DNA of 5,154 nucleotides from OCS116 cluster bacterium (GTDB taxonomy: Bacteria; Pseudomonadota; Alphaproteobacteria; Rhizobiales; OSC116): assembly GCA_002402005.2 (NCBI GenBank), contig NVUS02000179.1, forward strand, positions 1 through 5,154, in the 5' to 3' direction. The position numbers and the translations under genes were made by a program. Shown here piece by piece: positions 1-5,015 of this stretch. The notes below the pieces were generated by a model. The model searched no databases. It had not been told where the DNA came from and saw only the letters and a list, made by a program, of their open reading frames with translations. Every line of letters begins with the position of its first letter. Positions within the stretch are counted from its first letter, which is position 1.

Positions 1-282
1 CAATTGATCAGGCTTATAATTTAACTTAATCGCCCTGTCGCGGCTGGCAATCCATGTCACACTTTCCAATAAAACCGAGACATTCTTGCTTTGGGCGAAT
101 TCAATAATATTTTTGTAATAATTGCCAATCAATGCCCGCCCTTGCTGGCTCTCCAACAAAGGATAAGCCGCAAATTCTGGTAACTCCACGCCTTTGTTAA
201 AAATAAGGTCAGTTTCCATACCCGTATAACAAACGAATTTTCTGCCAATCACCTGCACCATTTTATGCCGATAAAGTGACAT
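1..282 (-). CDS. Homocysteine S-methyltransferase family protein, N-terminal part (runs off left edge)
   Basis: The minus strand is open from an ATG at 282 to the window edge, giving 94 residues with no stop, so the gene is partial. Residues 20-42 contain T-G-M-E-T-D-L-I-F and, after a short gap, G-V-E-L-P-E-F-A-A-Y-P-L-L. This is the start signature of homocysteine S-methyltransferase (MmuM/BHMT-like TIM barrel) proteins of about 300-350 residues. Residues 70-77 (V-S-V-L-L-E-S-V) followed by T-W-I-A-S match the 'vLeTpTWrA' strand of the family. Such enzymes move a methyl group to homocysteine or a related thiol(ate) using a C-terminal zinc-cysteine site, which lies outside the window. The usual D-G before G-x-E-T is replaced by Y-T here. 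The start lies 5 bases after the stop of the 960-residue gene and has only a weak GGA upstream, so co-transcription and translational coupling are likely. An ATG seven codons later (261) is an alternative start. The family call is good; the substrate is unknown. Confidence 0.8.
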   Translation of the reverse strand, partial: MSLYRHKMVQVIGRKFVCYTGMETDLIFNKGVELPEFAAYPLLESQQGRALIGNYYKNIIEFAQSKNVSVLLESVTWIASRDRAIKLNYKPDQL

Positions 283-287
283 GTTTA

Positions 288-3170
288 TCAGTCCAAACGT
301 CCCGAAGCGTGCGCCAACATCAAATAAACCTTACCCGTTTCGCTCGATAGATAGGTATCAATCAACATACTGTCCCGGTCTTGCTCATAAATCTTGGTCA
401 GTAATTCTTCAAAATCAGCGATATATCTATCAACATCACGCTTAAAGCCCATTTCATTGCGGTATTTATAGCTCACTTCATCAAATAGCTTCTGCCCACG
501 TAAGGTATATAAGCGGCGTGTAAACACATTGCGTTCACCATTTCTATAGCGCGTCCACAACTGGTCTGGCGCTTCATGGTCAAGCGCTTTGGCCAAATCT
601 AACGACAATGCGTTTAAGGATTCAACTTTATGCAATTCACTCGAAACTTGTTGAGGTGCAGGCGCTCTGGGGCCTCTATTGGGCTCATTATTACTGCCAT
701 TAGGCCTTGCATTCTGGCGCGGCTGACCAGCAACTGGCCGTTCAAACGGCACTTGGCCACGTGGTTGCAAATGTGCTGGTAGTGATTGGTCTGTCGAGGC
801 ACGTGATAATAAATCAGGCATAGCCCATTTATTCTGCGGCGCATTTTGCGGTTGAGCCGCTCTAGGTTTACTCTCTACCCTACGCTCCTGCGCTGGGCGT
901 TGCCGTGGAGCTCTATTGCGTGGCTGTTGCGGCTCAGCAGGTCTAGAAATCGCATTCTGTCGCACAACCGGTGCAAGCGGCGCAGCAGGCGCTGGCTGCT
1001 GCGGGGGTTCAATACGTTTGCTCGGCGCAGCCCGTTTGGGGCTGACCTCCGCCACTGGCTCAGCAGCTGGTTTTGCTGGCGCAACAATCGGTGCCGATAC
1101 CGGGCTACTCAAGCCACCAACCGTTTTGGCCAATACACTCAATGCATTCACCTGATCATCAACATAGGCTTGCATATCATTCAACGCTTGTTTGGCTTCA
1201 ATCGGTATTTTTGCCACCGTTTCCGCCAAGCTGTTGCGCGTGGTTTCCATTTCCAAATCCATACGACCGGTAACAATGTTCAAATTCTGCGCCGTGTCAG
1301 ATAATTTTTCGCCCGCCAAGTCAATGCGTCCAATAATGTCAGCAATGGCCGCTTCATGGCTCTGTCTAATCTCCAACAAGCTTTGCTCAGTGTTGCCAAT
1401 GGCAGTGTCTTTAACCAATTGCATTTCTCTATGCATCAATTCAGTGATGGCGTTGGCTTCATCTTTCAGGTTGTTACCCATGGTTTTGGATTGCTCAAGC
1501 AGCAAAGTCAGGGCTTCTTGCACTTCGCCTTGCGATCCGCTGATGATAGATTGAATGTCCTCACGCAACGCCGTCGTCGCCGTAAAGCTACTTTCTTTCA
1601 GCAATTCAATAAGCTTGTGAGTTTCGCTGGAGGTGGCTTTGCGTATATTGCTCATTTCGGTTTGCAAAATATCCGCCGAATCTTGCGCCGCTTCCATCAA
1701 CATGGTCTGAATGTTCTGGCTGCGGTTCTCGGCATTCAAGAATGATTTGTCCATAATCGAGGCAAATGAAGACAATAGATTGTTAATCTGCTCAGCATTG
1801 CCAAGCAATTGCTCGGCCGATCCAGATAAGCCTTCATGGCGGCTTTGTAGCGCCAAGTTAATTTCCTCATTGGCTTTCAATATGGCACTGGTCGCGTGGC
1901 CCAAATCAGCCGTCTGGCGTTTAAAATTGCCACTGATATTCTCAAGTTTGCTCACCGTTGCATTGCCAACATTCGCCAGCTTATCACTCACATTGCTCAG
2001 CACAGTCGTGCCAATATCTAATGATGATGCCACCCGGCTCACATGTTCAATGCTTTCATCAAGCCCAGCTTTCAGGGTTTTATTCTTATGCTCAATGCTG
2101 TCACTCAATTTGGCCAAACGGTCATCGGCTGTCGCAGCTAAAGAGCTAAACCGCTCATCGGCAGCTTGCACAATGTTAGAAAAATCAAAGCTGCTTTCTT
2201 TCAAGCCATCCAACATTTTCGGCAATCTGGCTTCCAAATCGTCACCAGTTTCCGCCATTAAGTCACGTTCTTTTTTCAGATCATTGATAATTTTAGCAAA
2301 TATATTCTCATTATTCTTATAGAAACCCTGAATGTTACCCACTTCATTTCTAAATTTGCTCTCCAACGTCGTGGCACGGTTAATCGCCCGGTCAATGCCA
2401 TCCCCCATCGCCGCCACTTCACGGCGCACCGCTTGGCCAATGGTGGCGATAGAATCGCTCGCCATGTCTTCTGGTTGGGTTAAATGCAAAGCCGTATAGG
2501 CCAAGGACAATGAAATTTGGTGTAATTCCCGCGCCCGGTATAAAAACACCGCCACGCCCCAGCCCAATATGCAGGGTATAAACAATATCGCGGCAATGGA
2601 TACCAATACCGGCAATGAGGTCAACGCCACCGCGCCCAAATCCAACATGCCGCTATTGACCAAGCCCAAACCAACCGCCAAGCACAAAACAATCCACAAT
2701 ATAGTGAAGCCCAAAGCCGCCACAATGGGCTTTTTGTTAGAATCACTTTTAATTTCATCGAGCAATTGCGCGGCATGGGCAATGTCATCATTGGCCGAAT
2801 TGGTCAACATGTTAAAGCGTTTTACGCCCTCATTGGCCGCAGCATTTGCACTTTTTTGGCGTGATAAGATCTCAGACAAATCGTCAGAGGCTTTGCGTTT
2901 CGGCCCCGCACCAATCCGCGCCCGTTGGTCAGTCTGAATGCTACCCACTCTATTTTGGGCTTTGCTAGAGGCAGCTCTATTCGAATCTTTGGTGTTGGCA
3001 TAAGGACTTGCAGGTTTATTGGGCACATTGCTCTTCACCCGCGGCGCTACTTTTTTGGCCTTAGGCGACGTGTTTTTATTAGGTTGCAAAGCCGATTTTA
3101 TCCGGTCAGGCCGCCTTGACGCAAAAACATTCCGACTACCAGTTGTTGGGTTGGTTAACTTATCACTCAT
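288..3170 (-). CDS. Large membrane-anchored coiled-coil protein, TipN/GPR-like polar scaffold architecture (putative)
   Basis: The gene encodes 960 residues, starting at the ATG at 3170 with AAGGA (3184-3180) nine bases upstream. Residues 1-110 are a basic, Ser/Asn/Lys/Arg-rich and probably disordered cytoplasmic tail. Two hydrophobic segments follow at about 148-171 and 184-211, closed by the basic Y-R-A-R at 211-214. Residues about 240-685 are long amphipathic helices rich in Ala, Leu, Glu, Asn and Ser, typical of coiled coil or apolipoprotein-like repeats. Residues about 690-842 are a Pro/Gln/Ala/Arg-rich linker with one island, W-A-M-P-D-L-L-S-R-A-S, at 782-792. Residues about 845-960 form a compact charged domain containing L-W-x-R-Y-R-x-G-E-R-N-V-F-T-R-R-L-Y-T-L, and the protein ends in L-M-L-A-H-A-S-G-R-L-D. 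I recognise this C-terminal domain from large alphaproteobacterial coiled-coil proteins often annotated as hypothetical or kinesin-like. The layout resembles Caulobacter TipN and the Agrobacterium growth pole ring protein GPR. A role as polar organiser is inferred. It is the first gene of a unit with the downstream methyltransferase. Confidence 0.75.
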   Translation of the reverse strand: MSDKLTNPTTGSRNVFASRRPDRIKSALQPNKNTSPKAKKVAPRVKSNVPNKPASPYANTKDSNRAASSKAQNRVGSIQTDQRARIGAGPKRKASDDLSEILSRQKSANAAANEGVKRFNMLTNSANDDIAHAAQLLDEIKSDSNKKPIVAALGFTILWIVLCLAVGLGLVNSGMLDLGAVALTSLPVLVSIAAILFIPCILGWGVAVFLYRARELHQISLSLAYTALHLTQPEDMASDSIATIGQAVRREVAAMGDGIDRAINRATTLESKFRNEVGNIQGFYKNNENIFAKIINDLKKERDLMAETGDDLEARLPKMLDGLKESSFDFSNIVQAADERFSSLAATADDRLAKLSDSIEHKNKTLKAGLDESIEHVSRVASSLDIGTTVLSNVSDKLANVGNATVSKLENISGNFKRQTADLGHATSAILKANEEINLALQSRHEGLSGSAEQLLGNAEQINNLLSSFASIMDKSFLNAENRSQNIQTMLMEAAQDSADILQTEMSNIRKATSSETHKLIELLKESSFTATTALREDIQSIISGSQGEVQEALTLLLEQSKTMGNNLKDEANAITELMHREMQLVKDTAIGNTEQSLLEIRQSHEAAIADIIGRIDLAGEKLSDTAQNLNIVTGRMDLEMETTRNSLAETVAKIPIEAKQALNDMQAYVDDQVNALSVLAKTVGGLSSPVSAPIVAPAKPAAEPVAEVSPKRAAPSKRIEPPQQPAPAAPLAPVVRQNAISRPAEPQQPRNRAPRQRPAQERRVESKPRAAQPQNAPQNKWAMPDLLSRASTDQSLPAHLQPRGQVPFERPVAGQPRQNARPNGSNNEPNRGPRAPAPQQVSSELHKVESLNALSLDLAKALDHEAPDQLWTRYRNGERNVFTRRLYTLRGQKLFDEVSYKYRNEMGFKRDVDRYIADFEELLTKIYEQDRDSMLIDTYLSSETGKVYLMLAHASGRLD
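291..638 (-). other. Conserved C-terminal domain of the coiled-coil protein (residues ~845-960)
   Basis: After a long Pro/Gln/Arg-rich linker the protein becomes a dense mix of charged, aromatic and aliphatic residues, including W872, Y875, R877, E879, R880 and the F-T-R-R-L-Y-T-L stretch at 883-890. It ends in G-K-V-Y-L-M-L-A-H-A-S-G-R-L-D. From memory, this block is shared by big coiled-coil proteins of Hyphomicrobiales, with the 'GERNVFTRRLYTL' and 'TGKVYxMLAHAxGRLD' segments most conserved. I know of no assigned function. It could be a docking or oligomerisation module at the pole. Confidence 0.6.
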
Positions 3171-3179
3171 GAACCAAAA

Positions 3180-3184
3180 TCCTT
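3180..3184 (-). promoter_or_regulatory. Ribosome binding site of the 960-residue gene
   Basis: The minus strand reads AAGGA here, nine bases before the ATG at 3170. This supports 3170 as the start. Confidence 0.6.
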
Positions 3185-3196
3185 ACAAAATACCAT

Positions 3197-3213
3197 TACC
3201 TATATACTAGGTA
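3197..3213. repeat. Inverted repeat TACCTA-N5-TAGGTA
   Basis: Perfect 6-base arms at 3197-3202 and 3208-3213 are separated by five bases. The repeat covers the candidate -10 and start region of the minus-strand promoter, an operator-like position. Short AT-rich dyads arise by chance, so confidence that it is functional is low. Confidence 0.4.
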
Positions 3214-3226
3214 GGAATATTGCCAA
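3199..3226 (-). promoter_or_regulatory. Candidate promoter of the 960-residue gene
   Basis: On the minus strand a TTGGCA (3226-3221, five of six to the -35 consensus) is followed after 16 bases by TATAGG (3204-3199, four of six to the -10 consensus). The CtrA-type box at 3236-3250 lies ten bases upstream of the -35, a reasonable place for an activator. The -10 element overlaps an inverted repeat at 3197-3213. The transcription start is not known, so this is a sequence-only prediction. Confidence 0.4.
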
Positions 3227-3235
3227 ATAAACAGG

Positions 3236-3250
3236 TTAATAGCGAGTTAA
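3236..3250. promoter_or_regulatory. CtrA-type binding box (TTAA-N7-TTAA)
   Basis: TTAA at 3236-3239 and TTAA at 3247-3250 are separated by exactly seven bases, matching the full consensus for the alphaproteobacterial cell-cycle regulator CtrA. It sits just upstream of the candidate -35 of the 960-residue gene and about 255 bases from the HPt gene start. The background is AT-rich, so a chance match is possible. Location in a divergent promoter of a polarity-type gene raises its credibility. Confidence 0.55.
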
Positions 3251-3336
3251 TAATGCATGCCAGCCCAAATTGTTAATATATTTTAATGTTTTTAGCTAAA
3301 TCAATCACAAATTGTTTCTATTTGGCACACAGTTAT

Positions 3337-3357
3337 TCACGCAGCTACACTGCGTGA
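3337..3357. repeat. Perfect 8-base inverted repeat, operator or hairpin
   Basis: TCACGCAG (3337-3344) and CTGCGTGA (3350-3357) are exact reverse complements with a 5-base spacer CTACA. It is GC-rich for its surroundings and has no T tract on either side in either direction, so it does not look like an intrinsic terminator. It lies near the middle of the divergent region, about 147 bases before the HPt gene. A transcription-factor operator is one possibility. Confidence 0.5.
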
Positions 3358-3405
3358 GTAAATTGTTAATGATAGAATCCATCTATAGTTCACGAACCCG
3401 GCGCG

Positions 3406-3421
3406 TTAATAACTTGTTTAA
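3406..3421. promoter_or_regulatory. Near-CtrA box (TTAA-N8-TTAA)
   Basis: Two TTAA half-sites at 3406-3409 and 3418-3421 are spaced by eight rather than seven bases. It is located about 85 bases upstream of the HPt start, where an activator of that gene could sit. The spacing is off consensus, so it is a weak candidate. Confidence 0.25.
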
Positions 3422-3454
3422 TCATTTTTGGTGTTATGACTGCAGATAAGCGAT

Positions 3455-3481
3455 TTGAATTAGTGTTTTTAGTTCTTATCT
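3455..3481 (+). promoter_or_regulatory. Weak candidate promoter of the HPt gene
   Basis: TTGAAT at 3455-3460 and TTATCT at 3476-3481 are 15 bases apart, shorter than the ideal 17. This is the best sigma70-like pair close to the HPt start. Either this promoter is activator-dependent or the true one lies elsewhere in the region. Confidence 0.25.
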
Positions 3482-3493
3482 CAAGTATTGCGT

Positions 3494-3498
3494 AGGAG
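3494..3498 (+). promoter_or_regulatory. Ribosome binding site of the HPt gene
   Basis: AGGAG lies five bases before the ATG at 3504. This is the strongest Shine-Dalgarno sequence in the window and fixes the start. Confidence 0.8.
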
Positions 3499-3503
3499 AT
3501 ATT

Positions 3504-3920
3504 ATGTTAGCCAGTCAAACAGCTGAAAAAGAAAAATACACCCATACCAGTGTCACGCCTATAAATGAGTATGTCAACGCGCATTGTCCCGATGCCATCG
3601 ATTTTGATCATCTAAGTCGCTATACAATGGGCAATGACGAGTTAGAACAGGAAATCTTGCAACTATTTTGCAATCAATGTTACGATTATGTCTCCACATT
3701 AAAAACTTCATTAGAAGACCCCGAAGGTTGGAAGCAAGCCACACATGCCTTAAAAGGCTCATCACGTGGTGTTGGCGCATGGCGCATAGCGGCCGAAACC
3801 CAAGTGGCCGAGCTTTTAATCGGCGATGCATTATATACTGATCGGGTGAGCGCAATACACGCGATTAATTTTGCCGTCGAAGAAGTGGTGAACTTCGTAA
3901 AAGCCAAATATGCGGCTTAA
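3504..3920 (+). CDS. Stand-alone HPt (histidine phosphotransfer) domain protein
   Basis: The product has 138 residues with no signal peptide or membrane segment, so it is a cytoplasmic protein. Residues 1-32 are a variable polar lead. Residues about 33-136 form one HPt four-helix bundle. The HPt motif is A-T-H-A-L-K-G-S-S-R-G-V-G-A at 79-92, with H81 as the expected phospho-accepting residue and K84-G85 as the conserved pair after it. Upstream, F-D-H-L-S-R-Y-T-M-G-N-D-E-L (34-47) matches the first helix of such domains. No kinase or receiver domain is attached, so it should relay phosphate between a hybrid kinase and a response regulator encoded elsewhere. It is transcribed divergently from the scaffold-like gene and closed by its own terminator, so it is a single-gene unit. 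The partner proteins cannot be told from the sequence. Confidence 0.9.
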   Translation: MLASQTAEKEKYTHTSVTPINEYVNAHCPDAIDFDHLSRYTMGNDELEQEILQLFCNQCYDYVSTLKTSLEDPEGWKQATHALKGSSRGVGAWRIAAETQVAELLIGDALYTDRVSAIHAINFAVEEVVNFVKAKYAA

Positions 3921-3947
3921 GCCATATATAAACATCATCAGAATTCC

Positions 3948-3976
3948 AAAGGGCTCTTCATGAGCCCTTTTTCTTT
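3948..3976 (+). terminator. Intrinsic terminator after the HPt gene
   Basis: A perfect 9-base stem (AAAGGGCTC at 3948-3956 with GAGCCCTTT at 3962-3970) around a 5-base loop is followed by TTCTTT. It begins 28 bases after the HPt stop and separates that gene from the ferredoxin gene. Confidence 0.9.
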
Positions 3977-4003
3977 GTAATCTGCGCCCCATTCATCTAT
4001 ATC
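3975..4003 (+). promoter_or_regulatory. Candidate promoter of the ferredoxin gene
   Basis: TTGTAA (3975-3980) and TATATC (3998-4003) are 17 bases apart, each four of six to the sigma70 consensus. Transcription would begin near 4010, giving a leader of about 25 bases. The -35 starts right at the end of the terminator's T tract. Confidence 0.4.
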
Positions 4004-4024
4004 AAAATAACCAATAATATAGAT
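3995..4024. repeat. Inverted repeat ATCTATAT-N14-ATATAGAT before the ferredoxin gene
   Basis: Perfect 8-base arms at 3995-4002 and 4017-4024 flank a 14-base spacer. The left arm overlaps the candidate -10 and the right arm ends ten bases before the ATG. It could be an operator over the transcription start or, if transcription begins further upstream, an RNA stem near the start codon. Low sequence complexity limits confidence. Confidence 0.4.
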
Positions 4025-4034
4025 AAGCCCCAAT

Positions 4035-4355
4035 ATGCCGATCATTCATTTTGTAAATCCTCAAAACCAAACCACATCTATCACTGTAGACGCTGGCACA
4101 AATGTCAAAGATGCAGCGTTGGACAATGGCATAGAGGGAATTTATGGCGAATGCGGCGGCAGTTGCACCTGCGCCACCTGCCACGTATATGTCGATGCCC
4201 AGTGGTTTAATCGCATCGAAGCGGCTGATGATTTCGAGCAAGATATGTTAGAGTTCGCGGCCGATGCCACCTTAGAAAGCCGCCTAAGCTGTCAGATTAA
4301 AGTCAGCGACGCGCAAGATGGCATCATCATCAAAATACCCGCCAGACAATATTAA
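4035..4355 (+). CDS. [2Fe-2S] ferredoxin, adrenodoxin/putidaredoxin (FdVI) type
   Basis: The product is 106 residues long, the same length as putidaredoxin and Rhodobacter FdVI as I recall them. Cluster ligands are C40, C46, C49 and C86, spaced C-x5-C-x2-C-x36-C exactly as in vertebrate-type ferredoxins. C44 lies within the G-G-S-C-T-C loop and is an extra cysteine also seen in FdVI-like proteins. The motif runs on as A-T-C-H-V-Y-V (47-53), and S-R-L-S-C-Q-I (82-88) surrounds the last ligand. The tail P-A-R-Q-Y ends in an aromatic residue where putidaredoxin has Trp106, and E39 takes the place of putidaredoxin Asp38, both known to matter for P450cam contact. The protein is a soluble electron carrier fed by a NAD(P)H ferredoxin reductase. 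The acceptor could be Fe-S or haem biosynthesis or a P450; no partner is in view. The Shine-Dalgarno sequence is poor. Confidence 0.95.
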   Translation: MPIIHFVNPQNQTTSITVDAGTNVKDAALDNGIEGIYGECGGSCTCATCHVYVDAQWFNRIEAADDFEQDMLEFAADATLESRLSCQIKVSDAQDGIIIKIPARQY

Positions 4356-4376
4356 AACTTAACCCAATTCAAAAAC

Positions 4377-5015
4377 TCAACGCAATGTCCAGTTAACCAA
4401 TGACACCGTCGCTTCGGCAAAGGCTTGGTTAAATGCCAGCGCGATATTCTCACGGTTCTCCACCATCACTTCAACAGTTTTGGTAATCTTTTGCGAGCGC
4501 ACCACCCGTGCCGCACGTTCCGAAACCAATTTGGCAAAAAATGTCACCTTCACCCGGATCGGTTTGGCCACAATTGGGTTTTCCCGCAAGCTCGGCTCAA
4601 TATGAAAATCTCTAATTTCAATCAACAAATCATACTGGCTGCTAAACCCGTCAGATCGTGGCGCAACAGAACGCACCCGGTTGCTATCTTCAAACGCCTG
4701 CACAACCCGTCTTTGCACAAGTTTCGGAATGCGGTCTGCCCAAATTATGTCGCCATAATATTGCACCACAACTGGCGATGGCCGCACCAAAACTTTATCA
4801 TTGTCCAAAATCGCCGCCGCGCGCGGCTCGCTAACAGATAGGCTAAACCCAGCCCGCCTGCCCTTCACAGCCGCTTCATCCAGCGGCGCCAAGTCAAAAA
4901 TCAACGCTGTCTCGGTCGGCGTCAACGAGTCAACCATAGAGGCACAGCCAGCCAATAATGCCAACCCAGCAGCCATAAACCCAATAGAAAATAATTTAGA
5001 AAATTTACTCAACAT
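4377..5015 (-). CDS. PqiC-like / ABC-type transport auxiliary lipoprotein (MCE system partner)
   Basis: The 212-residue product starts with a lipoprotein signal peptide: K4 and K7, a hydrophobic stretch at 8-22, then the lipobox L-A-G-C with C24 as the lipidated residue. Ala at +2 (not Asp) predicts outer-membrane sorting. The mature part carries the family pattern of ABC-transport auxiliary lipoproteins: a Y/F-D-L-x-P-like strand (F-D-L-A-P at 40-44), V-R-P-S-P-x-x-V-Q-Y-Y-G-D-I-I-W-A-D-R-I-P-K-L-V-Q-type segment around 77-101, a Y-D-L-L-I-E-I-R-D-F-H-I-E strand around 128-140, and a closing helix ending V-N-W-T-L-R. Such proteins work with an MCE (MlaD-like) protein, an ATPase and a permease in phospholipid transport between membranes; those genes are often just upstream in the same operon, but none is recognisable in the 139 bases visible. 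It converges on the ferredoxin gene with a 21-base gap. Confidence 0.87.
   Translation of the reverse strand: MLSKFSKLFSIGFMAAGLALLAGCASMVDSLTPTETALIFDLAPLDEAAVKGRRAGFSLSVSEPRAAAILDNDKVLVRPSPVVVQYYGDIIWADRIPKLVQRRVVQAFEDSNRVRSVAPRSDGFSSQYDLLIEIRDFHIEPSLRENPIVAKPIRVKVTFFAKLVSERAARVVRSQKITKTVEVMVENRENIALAFNQAFAEATVSLVNWTLR

Larger units (their letters stand above)
3171..3503. promoter_or_regulatory. Divergent intergenic control region
   Basis: These 333 AT-rich bases separate the two divergent start codons and hold no convincing gene; the two tiny ATG frames present lack ribosome binding sites. The region contains one exact TTAA-N7-TTAA box, two TTAA pairs with 6- and 8-base spacing, a single GAATC (GANTC) at 3375-3379, inverted repeats at 3197-3213 and 3337-3357, and candidate promoters facing each way. 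This density suggests regulated expression of both the scaffold-like gene and the HPt gene. Confidence 0.7.

Noticed and set aside
846..1304. 152-codon plus-strand open frame opposite the Pro/Gln/Arg linker
   Set aside because: The Arg/Trp/Cys-rich product is the typical reverse reading of Pro/Ala/Gln/Arg codons; no ribosome binding site or family resemblance.
1711..2322. 203-codon plus-strand open frame opposite the coiled-coil gene
   Set aside because: It is antisense to a well-supported coding region and its product is a Ser/Leu-rich mirror of the coiled-coil codons with no domain; a shadow frame.
288..3170. Reading the coiled-coil protein as a chemoreceptor (methyl-accepting protein) because of two membrane segments and long helices
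   Set aside because: There is no conserved signalling hairpin tip (E-x-x-R-L-A-E-Q-A-like), the loop between the membrane segments is too short for a sensor domain, and the C-terminal domain is not of that family.
3322..3340. TGGCAC-like sequence as a possible sigma54 (-24/-12) promoter
   Set aside because: The downstream -12 element (TTGC-like) is missing at the required spacing.
3286..3357. Small plus-strand frame of 23 codons starting at ATG 3286
   Set aside because: It has no ribosome binding site, no recognisable composition, and ends inside the inverted repeat; likely chance.
3337..3357. Inverted repeat as an intrinsic terminator
   Set aside because: No T run follows on either strand, and no gene ends nearby.
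3369..3449. Small plus-strand frame of 26 codons starting at ATG 3369
   Set aside because: No Shine-Dalgarno sequence, and it runs through regulatory-looking DNA containing the GANTC site and TTAA pairs.
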